From Wenyingzhuangia aestuarii (GTDB lineage Bacteria; Bacteroidota; Bacteroidia; Flavobacteriales; Flavobacteriaceae): DNA of 64,000 nt. The stretch covers positions 1-64,000 of the forward strand of contig NZ_JAATJG010000010.1 in NCBI RefSeq assembly GCF_011927765.1. Reading direction: 5' to 3'. The notes under the pieces were generated by a model. It had not been told where the DNA came from. It ran no database searches and was given only the letters and a program-made list of their open reading frames with translations. A program made the translations under genes and the position numbers. Below are positions 17,438 to 27,988 of the stretch, piece by piece (position 1 is the first letter of the stretch; each line of letters starts with the position of its first letter).

Positions 17438-18577
17438 ATGCGTATAGGAGTTGTTTGTTATCCTACTTTTGGAGGAAGCGGAGTGGTAGCTACAGAAATA
17501 GGTATGGCTTTGGCTAATAAAGGGTATGAAGTTCATTTTATTACCTATAATCTTCCTGTAAGGCTAGATTTAATTTCTAGTGGAATTCATTTTCATCAGG
17601 TACAAATAGAGGAATATTCTTTATTTCATTACCAACCTTATGAATTGGCTTTGTCTAGTAAAATGGTACAAGTTGCAGAAAAATACAACTTAGAGTTGTT
17701 GCATGTACATTATGCAATTCCTCATGCCTATGCAGCCTATATGGCAAAGCAAATGTTACGAGAAAAAGGAATTGATATTAGAGTTGTGACTACTTTGCAT
17801 GGTACAGATATTACTTTGGTAGGAAGTCATCCTAATTATAAAACAGCTGTAGAATTTAGTATCAATCATTCTGATGTGGTAACAACCGTTTCTAAAAGTT
17901 TAAGAGATGATACTTATCGTTTGTTTGATATTAATAGAGAAATAGAAGTGGTGTATAATTTTATCGAAATAGATAAATATGCAAAACACCCTATGGGAGG
18001 TGAAGAATGCCAAAGAGGAAGTATTGCAACGGAGGATGAATTTATTTTAACTCATATAAGTAATTACAGACCTGTTAAGCGTGCTAAAGATGTAGTAAAG
18101 ATATTTGCTAAGGTTTTAGAAAAAAAGCCTGCTAAATTAATGCTAGTAGGACAAGGACCAGAAATGGTAGAAGTAAAGCGTTTGGCTAGAGAGTTAGGAG
18201 TTTTTGATAAAATATTATTTTTAGGAAATAGTTTAGAAGTTAATAAAATTCTTTGTTATTCTGATGTATTTATTTTGCCATCAAAATCCGAAAGTTTTGG
18301 ATTGGCTGCTTTAGAAGCAATGGCGGCTAAAACACCGGTTATATCTACCAATACAGGAGGTTTACCAGAAGTTAACATCCACGGAATTACTGGTTTTTTA
18401 AGTGATGTAAAAGATGTTGATGATATGGCTAAGAATACCTTAAAATTAATAGAAAGCAAAGAAATTCTAGAAGGTTATAAGCAAAATGCCTTTGAAAGAG
18501 CAAAAACGTTTAGTATAGATCAAGTATTGCCACAATATGAGGCTATTTATAAAAGCTTGGTAGTTACAACGGCTTAA
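17438..18577 (+). CDS. bshA: N-acetyl-alpha-D-glucosaminyl L-malate synthase (bacillithiol synthesis)
   Basis: A GT4-family glycosyltransferase that joins GlcNAc from UDP-GlcNAc to L-malate, the first step of bacillithiol synthesis. The N-terminus MRIGVVCYPTFGGSGVVATEIG and VTTLHGTDITLVG are diagnostic of BshA, and the EX7E motif is in SESFGLAALEAMA. Length (379) is normal. It has its own promoter and ends in a convergent terminator. bshB and bshC are not in this window. Bacillithiol is a known Bacteroidota thiol, so the assignment fits the lineage. Confidence 0.94.
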   Translation: MRIGVVCYPTFGGSGVVATEIGMALANKGYEVHFITYNLPVRLDLISSGIHFHQVQIEEYSLFHYQPYELALSSKMVQVAEKYNLELLHVHYAIPHAYAAYMAKQMLREKGIDIRVVTTLHGTDITLVGSHPNYKTAVEFSINHSDVVTTVSKSLRDDTYRLFDINREIEVVYNFIEIDKYAKHPMGGEECQRGSIATEDEFILTHISNYRPVKRAKDVVKIFAKVLEKKPAKLMLVGQGPEMVEVKRLARELGVFDKILFLGNSLEVNKILCYSDVFILPSKSESFGLAALEAMAAKTPVISTNTGGLPEVNIHGITGFLSDVKDVDDMAKNTLKLIESKEILEGYKQNAFERAKTFSIDQVLPQYEAIYKSLVVTTA

Positions 18578-18605
18578 GCGTTTTGTAAGTAAAAAAAATA
18601 AGCAT

Positions 18606-18642
18606 AAAAAAAGGTCTTCATAAAAATTATGAAGACCTTTTT
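18606..18642. terminator. Convergent terminator (bshA / small membrane protein)
   Basis: GGTCTTCATAA, three A, TTATGAAGACC with A and T runs gives a 16-bp stem usable from both strands. Confidence 0.85.
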
Positions 18643-18660
18643 AAGTTGTAATAAGAATAC

Positions 18661-19176
18661 TTAAATCTTTTTTAATTGATCTTTCATCAATTTAATTTGA
18701 TCTGCTAGCATTCCGTGTTTGTCTAATTTTTTAGCTTCGTTTAAAAGAGTTGTAGCTTCTCTTTTTCTACGTCTGCTCATTGCAATTCCAGCCAAGTTTA
18801 ATTTAGCCATTGCAACATCGTGTCCCATGCGCAAACCTAAACTTAAAGCTTTCTTTAATAATTTTTCACCTTGGCTCATGTTCTTTTGAACTACCATTAA
18901 ACCTTGTAGGTAATAATAATAGGCTTGCTGAGAACCAATTAAAGCCATTTCTGGTTTTTTAATTTTATTTAACCATTTTTCAGTTCCTTCTAAGTTTTGT
19001 TTTCTCATTTGTAAAAATGCCAATAATAAAATTTCATTTTTAAAATAAAAGAATACAAAGATTCCTGCTAATAATAGTAATAGAATACCGTTACCGATAT
19101 TTTCATCAATAAATTGTAATACAGCTAATATTGTTACTCCAGCTGCTAAAACTAATTTTAAATACTTGTGAAACAT
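18661..19176 (-). CDS. Two-helix membrane protein with TPR-like tail
   Basis: 171 residues, family not recognised by name. Two hydrophobic helices (about 7-24 and 30-57) are followed by a helical soluble region (about 60-171) that resembles two or three TPR repeats (AYYYYLQGLMVVQKN, GEKLLKKALSLGL, AMAKLNLAGIAMSR). The tail should lie in the cytoplasm or periplasm as a protein-contact platform; orientation is not clear. It follows ccsBA by 65 bases on the same strand and may be co-transcribed, which suggests but does not show a part in respiration or cytochrome assembly. Confidence 0.75.
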   Translation of the reverse strand: MFHKYLKLVLAAGVTILAVLQFIDENIGNGILLLLLAGIFVFFYFKNEILLLAFLQMRKQNLEGTEKWLNKIKKPEMALIGSQQAYYYYLQGLMVVQKNMSQGEKLLKKALSLGLRMGHDVAMAKLNLAGIAMSRRRKREATTLLNEAKKLDKHGMLADQIKLMKDQLKKI

Positions 19177-19241
19177 GTTGATTGTTTGTAGTTATAAGAA
19201 TTGCAAATTTACATTTTTAATAACGGATTTAACAATCCTTA

Positions 19242-22200
19242 TTATTTTTTGTAGTATTTTTTAAATTTTAAGTAAGCAAATATTGCAATAACAGCTACAA
19301 TAGCTATAGAATAGTATACAAAACTAGGAGTTACTACTTGGTCTCCACTAGCATAAGAGTGCAACCCAGATAAGTAAAAGTTTACTCCAAAATAAGTCAT
19401 CATAATACTGGCAAAAGCGTAAACAGATACAATGTTAAAGGCAAATTTACTTCTTAAACCTGGAACCAAGCGCATGTGTAATACAAAAGCATATACCATA
19501 ATACTAATTAAAGCCCAGGTTTCCTTAGGATCCCATCCCCAGTAACGACCCCAACTTTCGTTAGCCCACATACCTCCTAAAAAGTTACCAATCGTTAACA
19601 TAATAACTCCAACAGTCATACTCATTTCGTTAATGATGGTTAACTCATCAATTTTATGTTTTAAAGATTTTTTATTTTTCTCAGTTGTTAAGATCATTAA
19701 GATTAAAGCGACTAAGCCTAAAATCATACTTAAAGTAAAAGGTCCATAACTAGCTACAATAATAGCTACGTGAATCATTAACCAATAAGAGTTTAATACA
19801 GGCTGTAGGTTTGCAATTTGAGGATCCATCCAGTTCCAATGTGCAATCATTAAAATCATGGCTGTAACAAAAGTTGTTGCGGCAATAGTTAATGATGATT
19901 TTCGTCCAAAAATTAACCCAAATAACATGGTTGCCCAAGCTACATATATAATAGATTCATAAGCATCAGACCATGGAGCATGTCCACTAATAAACCATCT
20001 AACTCCTAAACCGGCTGTTTGTAGTACAAATAAGAAAATAACAATAGCAGTAGAACCTTTAATAAGACCTCTAATTACTTTTCCGTCTTTAAAAATTTGA
20101 ACAATAATGAATAAGAATAAGAACGTACTCATGTACATATAATATGAGAAAAGCTTCTTAAAAATATCGTATTTGTTGTAAGTAATTTCAAAGTCAATTT
20201 TCTTTTGACTAGGGTACACTTCTGCTCCGTATTTTTTCTGGAAGTTTTTAATTCCGTCTAAAATCTCGTTAGCTTCACTATAATTTCCAGAAGTTTTTGC
20301 TTGCCATAAAGTTTGTCTGTAAGCAGGTAAAATTTGTTTTACAAAAACAGAATCAATACCCGTAAAACCAGCGGTACTTAGTTCTAATTGAGAAACCCAT
20401 TTGTTATTGGTATCGTTCATCATTGGAAAAATACGCATAATGCTTCCGCTTATAGCTGTGTATAGCAATCCTACTCTCTTATCAATGTTGATGACATCTT
20501 TTTCAAAAGCACTTTTCTTTTGATTTTTTTCAGCATCAGCAACATAAGTAGTTAATTTATAATTTCCAGAAGGATCAATAAAGTTAGATAAAGAAGCATA
20601 TTTGGTGTCTTTGTCTATTCCTAAAATAGTTCTAATTTTAGTATCCTTTTTTTCTAAATAAATAACAGGTGCCTCGTACCACATTCTAGGGTTTTCTACC
20701 ATAGATAAAAATACTTGGTTGGCATCTAAATCGTTATAAGTATCTTTTTTACTAACTTTTCTTAGTAATTCACTAGCAAAAGTATTGATAGGTTTCATTC
20801 TACCACCAGCATCTTGAATAACAAGTTTACTAAACTCTAAAGCGTGTTCTGGTTTTGCTGCATATTTTAGAATGGCAGCCTTTACCTCTTCAGGAGACAT
20901 CACTTTTTGCTTACTTTCTACATGAGGATCATTGCTATCTGCATCATGGTTGTGTTCTTCGTGATTGTGACCTTCGTGGTTATGCTCATCATGATTGTGT
21001 TCTTGCGCAAAACTAAAAGCACTAGTTAAACCAATTAATAAAGCTACAACTGTTGTTTTATTTTTTAATTTATTCAAACGCTTACTTAATTGTCCAAAAC
21101 GAGTTTCTTTCATAAATAAGGTTAATAACAATCCTGCATACAAAGCAAAGTAACCTATATAAGTAATTGTAGTACCAACAGCATCGTGGTTAACAGAAAG
21201 TCTAGTTTCTTCTTTAGGTCCAGATAAATCGTAACTAGATTGGAAAAATTTATAGCCTTTGTAATTTAAAATATGATTCATAAAAATTCTAAAATCAAAT
21301 GTATTATTATCCACTTCATCAATTAAGGTAATTTCACTAGCGTAAGATGCTGCAGATTCTGAACCGGGATATTTTTCCAATTGAAAATCGTTTAGTTTAA
21401 TGTAAAAAGGAAGCTTTAACATTCTAGATCCGTAAGAAATATTAAAATTTAAGCCTGCTAATGTAAAAGGAACAGGTTTGTTAGAAGTGTATTGTCCTCC
21501 TTTTACTTGTACCAAAGTCATTTTATCATTAGAAGTTACCTTTAAAGTTATCATAGCTTCTGGAAAAGCTTTTTTGTCTTTGGCAGAAATTACTTTCATT
21601 TCACCAGTAATTGGTTTTTCTGGAACCACAAAACTTAATCCTGCAATTTGGTGTAAGCTTAAGTAGTTAAATTTTTCAGCTTTCCCTTTTGTAATTTCTC
21701 CATTAAATCTATCGGCCATTCTCATATATGTACCGTTGTGTTTAGATTCTAAATAAAGTTCACCATCAATTTCTGTAAAGTTTACAGAAGCATCTTCACC
21801 ATTTTCGTATCCTACTAAAATTCCGTGAATGTTTTCTATATCTCCTTTTTTAACATAATGATCGTGTCTACTACCAGAACTAGATTCTACAAAATGAATG
21901 TATTGATCTCCTGATTCTGATTTGGTAAACTCCGTTTTTGCATTAGGAATATAATCAGTTAGCTCTATATCTATTTTTTGACCTCTAAAATCTGTAGAAA
22001 CATGGTACGATGCTTTTCCTTTTGCTGATAACAAAATAGGAGCATGTACATTTTTTTCTTCTTTAAAGTTGTGAAAGTTTAAATTTAAGTATGTTTTTTC
22101 TGAAAAGAATACATTTGATTTTTCTCCTTCAATAATTGGCATTACTCCCTCGTAACTAACATATCTAGTAACTGCAGCTCCAATAATAATTAATAAAAAC

Positions 22201-22451
22201 GAAAGGTGAAATAACAGTACAGACCACTTTGCTTTTTTATAGAGTCTATATTTAAAAATGTTTCCTATAAAATTAATAACAAATAGAGCCATAATAGCTT
22301 CAAACCACCAAGTGTTGTATACTAGTGCTTTAGAGGTTTCGGTACCATAATCGTTTTCTATAAAAGTAGCTATTCCCATTGCGGCTCCAAACACAACAAA
22401 TAGCACAGCCATTAAACGAGTACTGTATAGAATATTCCAGATTTTTTTCAT
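19242..22451 (-). CDS. ccsBA: Fused ResB-CcsA cytochrome c biogenesis protein (system II)
   Basis: A 1069-residue fusion of ResB/CcsB (N-terminal half) and CcsA (C-terminal half), the system II heme export and apocytochrome c ligation machine. Four N-terminal membrane helices flank a large periplasmic ResB domain (about 100-430). A signal-like helix ending in SFAQ near residue 480 is followed by a histidine-rich segment (about 482-509). The CcsA part has multiple helices and the heme-handling WWD motif (ESWGRYWGWDPKETWALI, near residue 965), with conserved His residues around it (HMRLVPG, SGLHSY). Fused forms are usual in Bacteroidota. The histidine-rich linker is the odd element. Confidence 0.94.
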   Translation of the reverse strand: MKKIWNILYSTRLMAVLFVVFGAAMGIATFIENDYGTETSKALVYNTWWFEAIMALFVINFIGNIFKYRLYKKAKWSVLLFHLSFLLIIIGAAVTRYVSYEGVMPIIEGEKSNVFFSEKTYLNLNFHNFKEEKNVHAPILLSAKGKASYHVSTDFRGQKIDIELTDYIPNAKTEFTKSESGDQYIHFVESSSGSRHDHYVKKGDIENIHGILVGYENGEDASVNFTEIDGELYLESKHNGTYMRMADRFNGEITKGKAEKFNYLSLHQIAGLSFVVPEKPITGEMKVISAKDKKAFPEAMITLKVTSNDKMTLVQVKGGQYTSNKPVPFTLAGLNFNISYGSRMLKLPFYIKLNDFQLEKYPGSESAASYASEITLIDEVDNNTFDFRIFMNHILNYKGYKFFQSSYDLSGPKEETRLSVNHDAVGTTITYIGYFALYAGLLLTLFMKETRFGQLSKRLNKLKNKTTVVALLIGLTSAFSFAQEHNHDEHNHEGHNHEEHNHDADSNDPHVESKQKVMSPEEVKAAILKYAAKPEHALEFSKLVIQDAGGRMKPINTFASELLRKVSKKDTYNDLDANQVFLSMVENPRMWYEAPVIYLEKKDTKIRTILGIDKDTKYASLSNFIDPSGNYKLTTYVADAEKNQKKSAFEKDVINIDKRVGLLYTAISGSIMRIFPMMNDTNNKWVSQLELSTAGFTGIDSVFVKQILPAYRQTLWQAKTSGNYSEANEILDGIKNFQKKYGAEVYPSQKKIDFEITYNKYDIFKKLFSYYMYMSTFLFLFIIVQIFKDGKVIRGLIKGSTAIVIFLFVLQTAGLGVRWFISGHAPWSDAYESIIYVAWATMLFGLIFGRKSSLTIAATTFVTAMILMIAHWNWMDPQIANLQPVLNSYWLMIHVAIIVASYGPFTLSMILGLVALILMILTTEKNKKSLKHKIDELTIINEMSMTVGVIMLTIGNFLGGMWANESWGRYWGWDPKETWALISIMVYAFVLHMRLVPGLRSKFAFNIVSVYAFASIMMTYFGVNFYLSGLHSYASGDQVVTPSFVYYSIAIVAVIAIFAYLKFKKYYKK

Positions 22452-22625
22452 CGGATGCTTAAGTTTTTTAAAGTTGCTAAATTACGTAATATTGAACGAA
22501 ATACTCAGCAATAATAGAGCCAATACGCTTATATATTTTACATTTTTTTTATTTAGAATGGTATTAAGTTTTTACCGGTTTCTTTTTTGAAATAATAATT
22601 TATATTAGCTGAAAAAAAACACTAT

Positions 22626-23768
22626 ATGCGCAAATTTGACGTAGCTGTTGTAGGAAGTGGACCCTCTGGTGCTTCTGCAGCATTTCATTTAGCTAAAGCT
22701 GGACTTAAAACGGTAATTTTAGAAAAAGAAACTTTACCTAGATATAAAGTCTGTGGAGGTGGTTTTGTATACAGAGGTAGAAAAAATATGCCTTTTGATA
22801 TTTCTGAAGTAGTAGATATTGAGTTTAATAAGATTGATATCTACATGGGAAAAAAGTTACATTTTGTTACAGAACGTAAAGAGCCAATTGTTTCTTTAGT
22901 TATGCGTGATATTTTTGATAATTTAATTGTTAAAAAAGGACAAGAGTTAGGGGTAGAGCTTATAGAAGGGTGTAAGGTTACTAAAATTGAAAAGAAAGAT
23001 GATGTTGTAGAGTTAGAAACTACTCAAGGTCTTGTTTCTGCAAAATACGTAATTGCTGCCGATGGTGTTTACAGTCAAGTAGCTAAAATGGCTGGATGGG
23101 AAAAAGATACTCGAAATTTAATTCCCGCTTTAGAGTATGAAATAGAAGTAAATGATGCTGATTTTGAACGTTTGTCTAAAGAAATTCGTTTTGATATTGA
23201 TGCAATTCCTGCAGGGTATGGATGGTGTTTTCCTAAAGAGAAACATTTGTCTATTGGGGTAGGAGCTATTTTAAAAGAGGATAGAAAAATAAAAGAATAC
23301 TGTGCTGACTATATTAAGTTTTTAGGAATAGAAGAAATTATTAGTATAGAGAAACATGGTTATCAAATTCCTGTAACACCTAGGTTAGATGGTTTTGTTA
23401 AAAACAATGTATTTTTAATTGGAGATGCTGCTGGTTTTGCAGATCCGTTAACCGCAGAAGGAATATCTAATGCTATATATAGTGGTAAGTTAGTTGCAGA
23501 GGCTATTGCAGAGGCTGGAGATGATAGTGAAAAAGCTGCTAAAACTTATACAGATATTATTGAAAGTACTATTATGCCAGAGTTGTTAACTTCTATGAAA
23601 TTGGCAAAATTGTTTTACAGCAGTAAATTGATAAGAAAAACCCTGATGAAAAATTATGGTCAGCGTTTTAGTGAAGCGATGACTGATATTTTTATGGGAG
23701 AAAAATTATATCCTAAAGATGTAATGGGAAAAATAAAAGAGAAGTTAAAAGAAAAGATGGTTTTTTAA
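22626..23768 (+). CDS. Geranylgeranyl-reductase-family FAD oxidoreductase
   Basis: A 380-residue flavoprotein. The N-terminal FAD motif is VVGSGPSGASAAFHLA, followed by the family signature PRYKVCGGG and by ADGVYS, and the second FAD motif GDAAGFADPLTAEGI near residue 265. The family reduces isoprenoid double bonds in archaeal lipids, chlorophyll and some menaquinones; in a flavobacterium a quinone or carotenoid-type substrate is possible but not shown. It stands alone, with a terminator behind it, and lies divergent from ccsBA. Confidence 0.82.
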   Translation: MRKFDVAVVGSGPSGASAAFHLAKAGLKTVILEKETLPRYKVCGGGFVYRGRKNMPFDISEVVDIEFNKIDIYMGKKLHFVTERKEPIVSLVMRDIFDNLIVKKGQELGVELIEGCKVTKIEKKDDVVELETTQGLVSAKYVIAADGVYSQVAKMAGWEKDTRNLIPALEYEIEVNDADFERLSKEIRFDIDAIPAGYGWCFPKEKHLSIGVGAILKEDRKIKEYCADYIKFLGIEEIISIEKHGYQIPVTPRLDGFVKNNVFLIGDAAGFADPLTAEGISNAIYSGKLVAEAIAEAGDDSEKAAKTYTDIIESTIMPELLTSMKLAKLFYSSKLIRKTLMKNYGQRFSEAMTDIFMGEKLYPKDVMGKIKEKLKEKMVF

Positions 23769-23783
23769 GAAATATAAGAATAT

Positions 23784-23819
23784 AAAAAAACGCTTAGCAA
23801 ATTGCTAAGCGTTTTTTTT
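23784..23819. terminator. Convergent terminator
   Basis: CGCTTAGCAA, A, TTGCTAAGCG with seven A and eight T residues either side lies between the flavoprotein gene and the minus-strand membrane protein gene. Confidence 0.85.
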
Positions 23820-23822
23820 GTT

Positions 23823-24176
23823 TTATGCTTTTGATTTTTTTCCTTGGAATAAGTAAATCACACATATTAAAATAACAACTAATAAAATAGAAACTCCATA
23901 CTTGTGTAGCCAAGCTACAATAGTTTCAAAATGCTTACTAGTTAGCCAGAAATATAAAATACCTGCAATAACTCCAATAACTCCACTAATTCCATATTTT
24001 TTACTGCTAGCTAGGGTTTTAATATTTTGTAATAAAGCCGAAAAAGAAAAGGCTACAACTACAACTACAACCAAAGTACTTACAAAACTAATGCTGTTTG
24101 AGTTTATGTTTAAAGAAGTTAACATTAAAATTAACAACTCACTAACAATAATGGTGGCTAAGGCTCCTACTTTCAT
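23823..24176 (-). CDS. Small four-helix membrane protein, unknown function
   Basis: 117 residues with four hydrophobic stretches (about 5-20, 27-48, 62-80, 92-112) and a basic tail GKKSKA; I do not recognise a family. An overlapping open frame on the other strand (23902-24180) is judged spurious because it lacks such ordered structure. The gene sits between two hairpins and follows the isocitrate dehydrogenase gene on the same strand, but the hairpin at 24219 separates them, so it is probably transcribed alone. Confidence 0.6.
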   Translation of the reverse strand: MKVGALATIIVSELLILMLTSLNINSNSISFVSTLVVVVVVAFSFSALLQNIKTLASSKKYGISGVIGVIAGILYFWLTSKHFETIVAWLHKYGVSILLVVILICVIYLFQGKKSKA

Positions 24177-24218
24177 ATAATTAATTTTATTTTTTGCTAA
24201 AGATATTATTTTAAAAGT

Positions 24219-24250
24219 AAAAAGCCTCGCTAATTTAGCGAGGCTTTTTT
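24219..24250. terminator. Terminator after isocitrate dehydrogenase gene
   Basis: AAAAAGCCTCGCTAA pairs with TTAGCGAGGCTTTTT around one central base. It begins 18 bases past the minus-strand stop. Confidence 0.85.
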
Positions 24251-24267
24251 ATTATCGTTTGTTAGAA

Positions 24268-26487
<2,220 letters not shown>

Positions 26488-26542
26488 TTAAATATTTATT
26501 TTTGATAGTTCTACTTTACAAACGCAAGGTTCATAAGTTTTG

Positions 26543-26550
26543 CAAATGTA
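26543..26550 (-). promoter_or_regulatory. Candidate icd -7 element
   Basis: TACATTTG on the minus strand matches TAnnTTTG, about 65 bases before the icd ATG. No clear TTG partner was found. Confidence 0.35.
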
Positions 26551-26626
26551 CTAATATATTTAGCTTATTTGGTATCCTGTTAAAATCATAACGATTTTGT
26601 GAAAAACTGTGCTATTTTAAATTTAT

Positions 26627-26658
26627 AAAAAAAGCTCAATACAATGTATTGAGCTTTT
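26627..26658 (-). terminator. rplS terminator
   Basis: AAAAGCTCAATACA and TGTATTGAGCTTTT form a 14-bp stem around one base, 22 bases past the rplS stop, with further T residues on the minus strand. Confidence 0.8.
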
Positions 26659-26680
26659 AAAACTGTGGAATAAAAAGAAA

Positions 26681-27034
26681 TTATTTTCTTCTAACTTCTT
26701 TAATTCTTGCTTTTTTACCAGTAAGTTCTTTAAAGTAGTAAATTCTAGCTCTACGAACTTTACCTTGTTTGTTCAATTCGATTTTTTGAATAGCTGGTAA
26801 GTTGATTGGGAAGATACGCTCTACACCAATTGTTCCAGACATTTTACGAATTGTAAATGTTTCTGAAGATCCAGTTCCTCTTCTTTGGATTACTACACCC
26901 TTAAAAAACTGAGTTCTTGTTTTAGCCCCTTCTTTAATTTCGTAGTATACAGTAATTGTATCTCCTGATTTAAAAGATGGTACTTCTTTTTTTGCTACAA
27001 ATTCTTCTTGTACGAATTTTACTAAATCTGCCAT
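26681..27034 (-). CDS. rplS: 50S ribosomal protein L19
   Basis: 117 residues with the L19 signature: FKSGDTITVYYEIKEG, FKGVVIQRRGTGSSETFTIRK, GVERIFPINLP and the C-terminal ARIYYFKELTGKKARIKE. L19 sits at the interface of the two ribosomal subunits. In this genome it follows trmD on the same strand with 159 bases between, and a -7 like box (TATTTTTG on minus, 27104-27111) suggests its own promoter with a leader of about 65 bases. Confidence 0.97.
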   Translation of the reverse strand: MADLVKFVQEEFVAKKEVPSFKSGDTITVYYEIKEGAKTRTQFFKGVVIQRRGTGSSETFTIRKMSGTIGVERIFPINLPAIQKIELNKQGKVRRARIYYFKELTGKKARIKEVRRK

Positions 27035-27103
27035 TGTATTTTATTTAATGGTTTTTATCTGAAACAACATTCACGAGTATCGTCAGAGGTTAATTCAGGA
27101 CTG

Positions 27104-27111
27104 CAAAAATA
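27104..27111 (-). promoter_or_regulatory. Candidate rplS -7 element
   Basis: TATTTTTG on the minus strand matches TAnnTTTG and lies 69 bases before the rplS ATG. Confidence 0.35.
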
Positions 27112-27193
27112 ATAACAATAATTTAAATAACTATAAAAATGTTGTTATTTTTTATAGGAATATTTTTGTTGTTAATGTGTTGATATACTGTTG

Positions 27194-27871
27194 CTAATCT
27201 TCTAAAAGATCGGGTCTTACTCTTTCTGTAATTTCTAAGGCTTTGTCAGATCTCCATTCTTCTATTTTAGGAAAATTTCCACTGGTTAAAACTTCGGGAA
27301 CTTTGGTTCCTTTGTAATCGGCAGGTCTTGTGTATACTGGAGGTGATAACAAATCGTCTTGAAAAGAATCTGTTAAAGCAGAAGTTTCATCACCTAAAAC
27401 CCCTGGAATCAATCTAAGAATGGTGTCGCACAAAACAGCAGCACCCAATTCACCACCACTTAATACATAATCACCAATAGAAATTTCTTTGGTAATAAAT
27501 AAATCTCTTACTCGCTGATCTACTCCTTTGTAATGACCGCATAAAATAATCATATTTTCTTTCATAGAAAGATGATTGGCGGTGCGTTGGTTTAGGGTAG
27601 GAGCATCGGGAGTCATGTAAATAACTTCGTCGTAGTCTCTTTCTGCTTTTAGTTTGCTAATACAAGCATCTATAGGTTCTATCATTAAAACCATTCCAGC
27701 ACCTCCACCAAATTGCATATCATCAATTTTACCGTAATCATTAATGGCATAATCTCTTAAATTATGAAAGTGAACTTCTGCCAAGCCTTTGTCTTGAGCT
27801 CTTTTCATAATAGAGTGCTCAAACGGACTTTTGATTAATTCTGGTGAAACGGTAATAATATCTATACGCAT
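27194..27871 (-). CDS. trmD: tRNA (guanine-N1-)-methyltransferase
   Basis: TrmD methylates G37 next to the anticodon of a tRNA subset using SAM, which prevents frameshifting. The 225-residue protein starts [12 protein letters not shown] and carries the SPOUT knot elements [24 protein letters not shown] and the C-terminal [12 protein letters not shown] with [11 protein letters not shown]. It lies between prmC and rplS on the minus strand; trmD-rplS order is widespread. A repeat-rich spacer (27899-27988) separates it from prmC. Confidence 0.96.
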   Translation of the reverse strand: MRIDIITVSPELIKSPFEHSIMKRAQDKGLAEVHFHNLRDYAINDYGKIDDMQFGGGAGMVLMIEPIDACISKLKAERDYDEVIYMTPDAPTLNQRTANHLSMKENMIILCGHYKGVDQRVRDLFITKEISIGDYVLSGGELGAAVLCDTILRLIPGVLGDETSALTDSFQDDLLSPPVYTRPADYKGTKVPEVLTSGNFPKIEEWRSDKALEITERVRPDLLED

Positions 27872-27898
27872 GAGAAAGTTTTTTGCAAAAGTAAGTGT

Positions 27899-27988
27899 TT
27901 AGTATCAAGTATCAAGTATCAAGTACAAAGTATTCAGTACAAAGCTATCCGATTACTACTAGATACCATATACCCGATACTTTGTACT
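27899..27988. repeat. Heptamer-type intergenic repeat with inverted arm
   Basis: The spacer holds AGTATCA in three adjacent copies (27901-27921), then AGTACAAAGTAT (27922-27933), whose perfect inverted copy ATACTTTGTACT lies at 27977-27988. A further GTACAAAG occurs at 27937-27944. The right arm runs into the stop codon of prmC (27987-27989). Short tandem repeats of this style occur between genes in many flavobacterial genomes. No cas gene or spacer structure is present. Confidence 0.75.

Noticed and set aside
23902-24180. 92-codon open frame opposite the small membrane protein
   Set aside because: The minus-strand frame is longer, has four ordered membrane helices and sits between two hairpins; this frame has a Thr-rich low-complexity stretch and no promoter.
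27899-27988. Possible CRISPR array
   Set aside because: Units are 7-12 bases without unique spacers of constant length and without cas genes.
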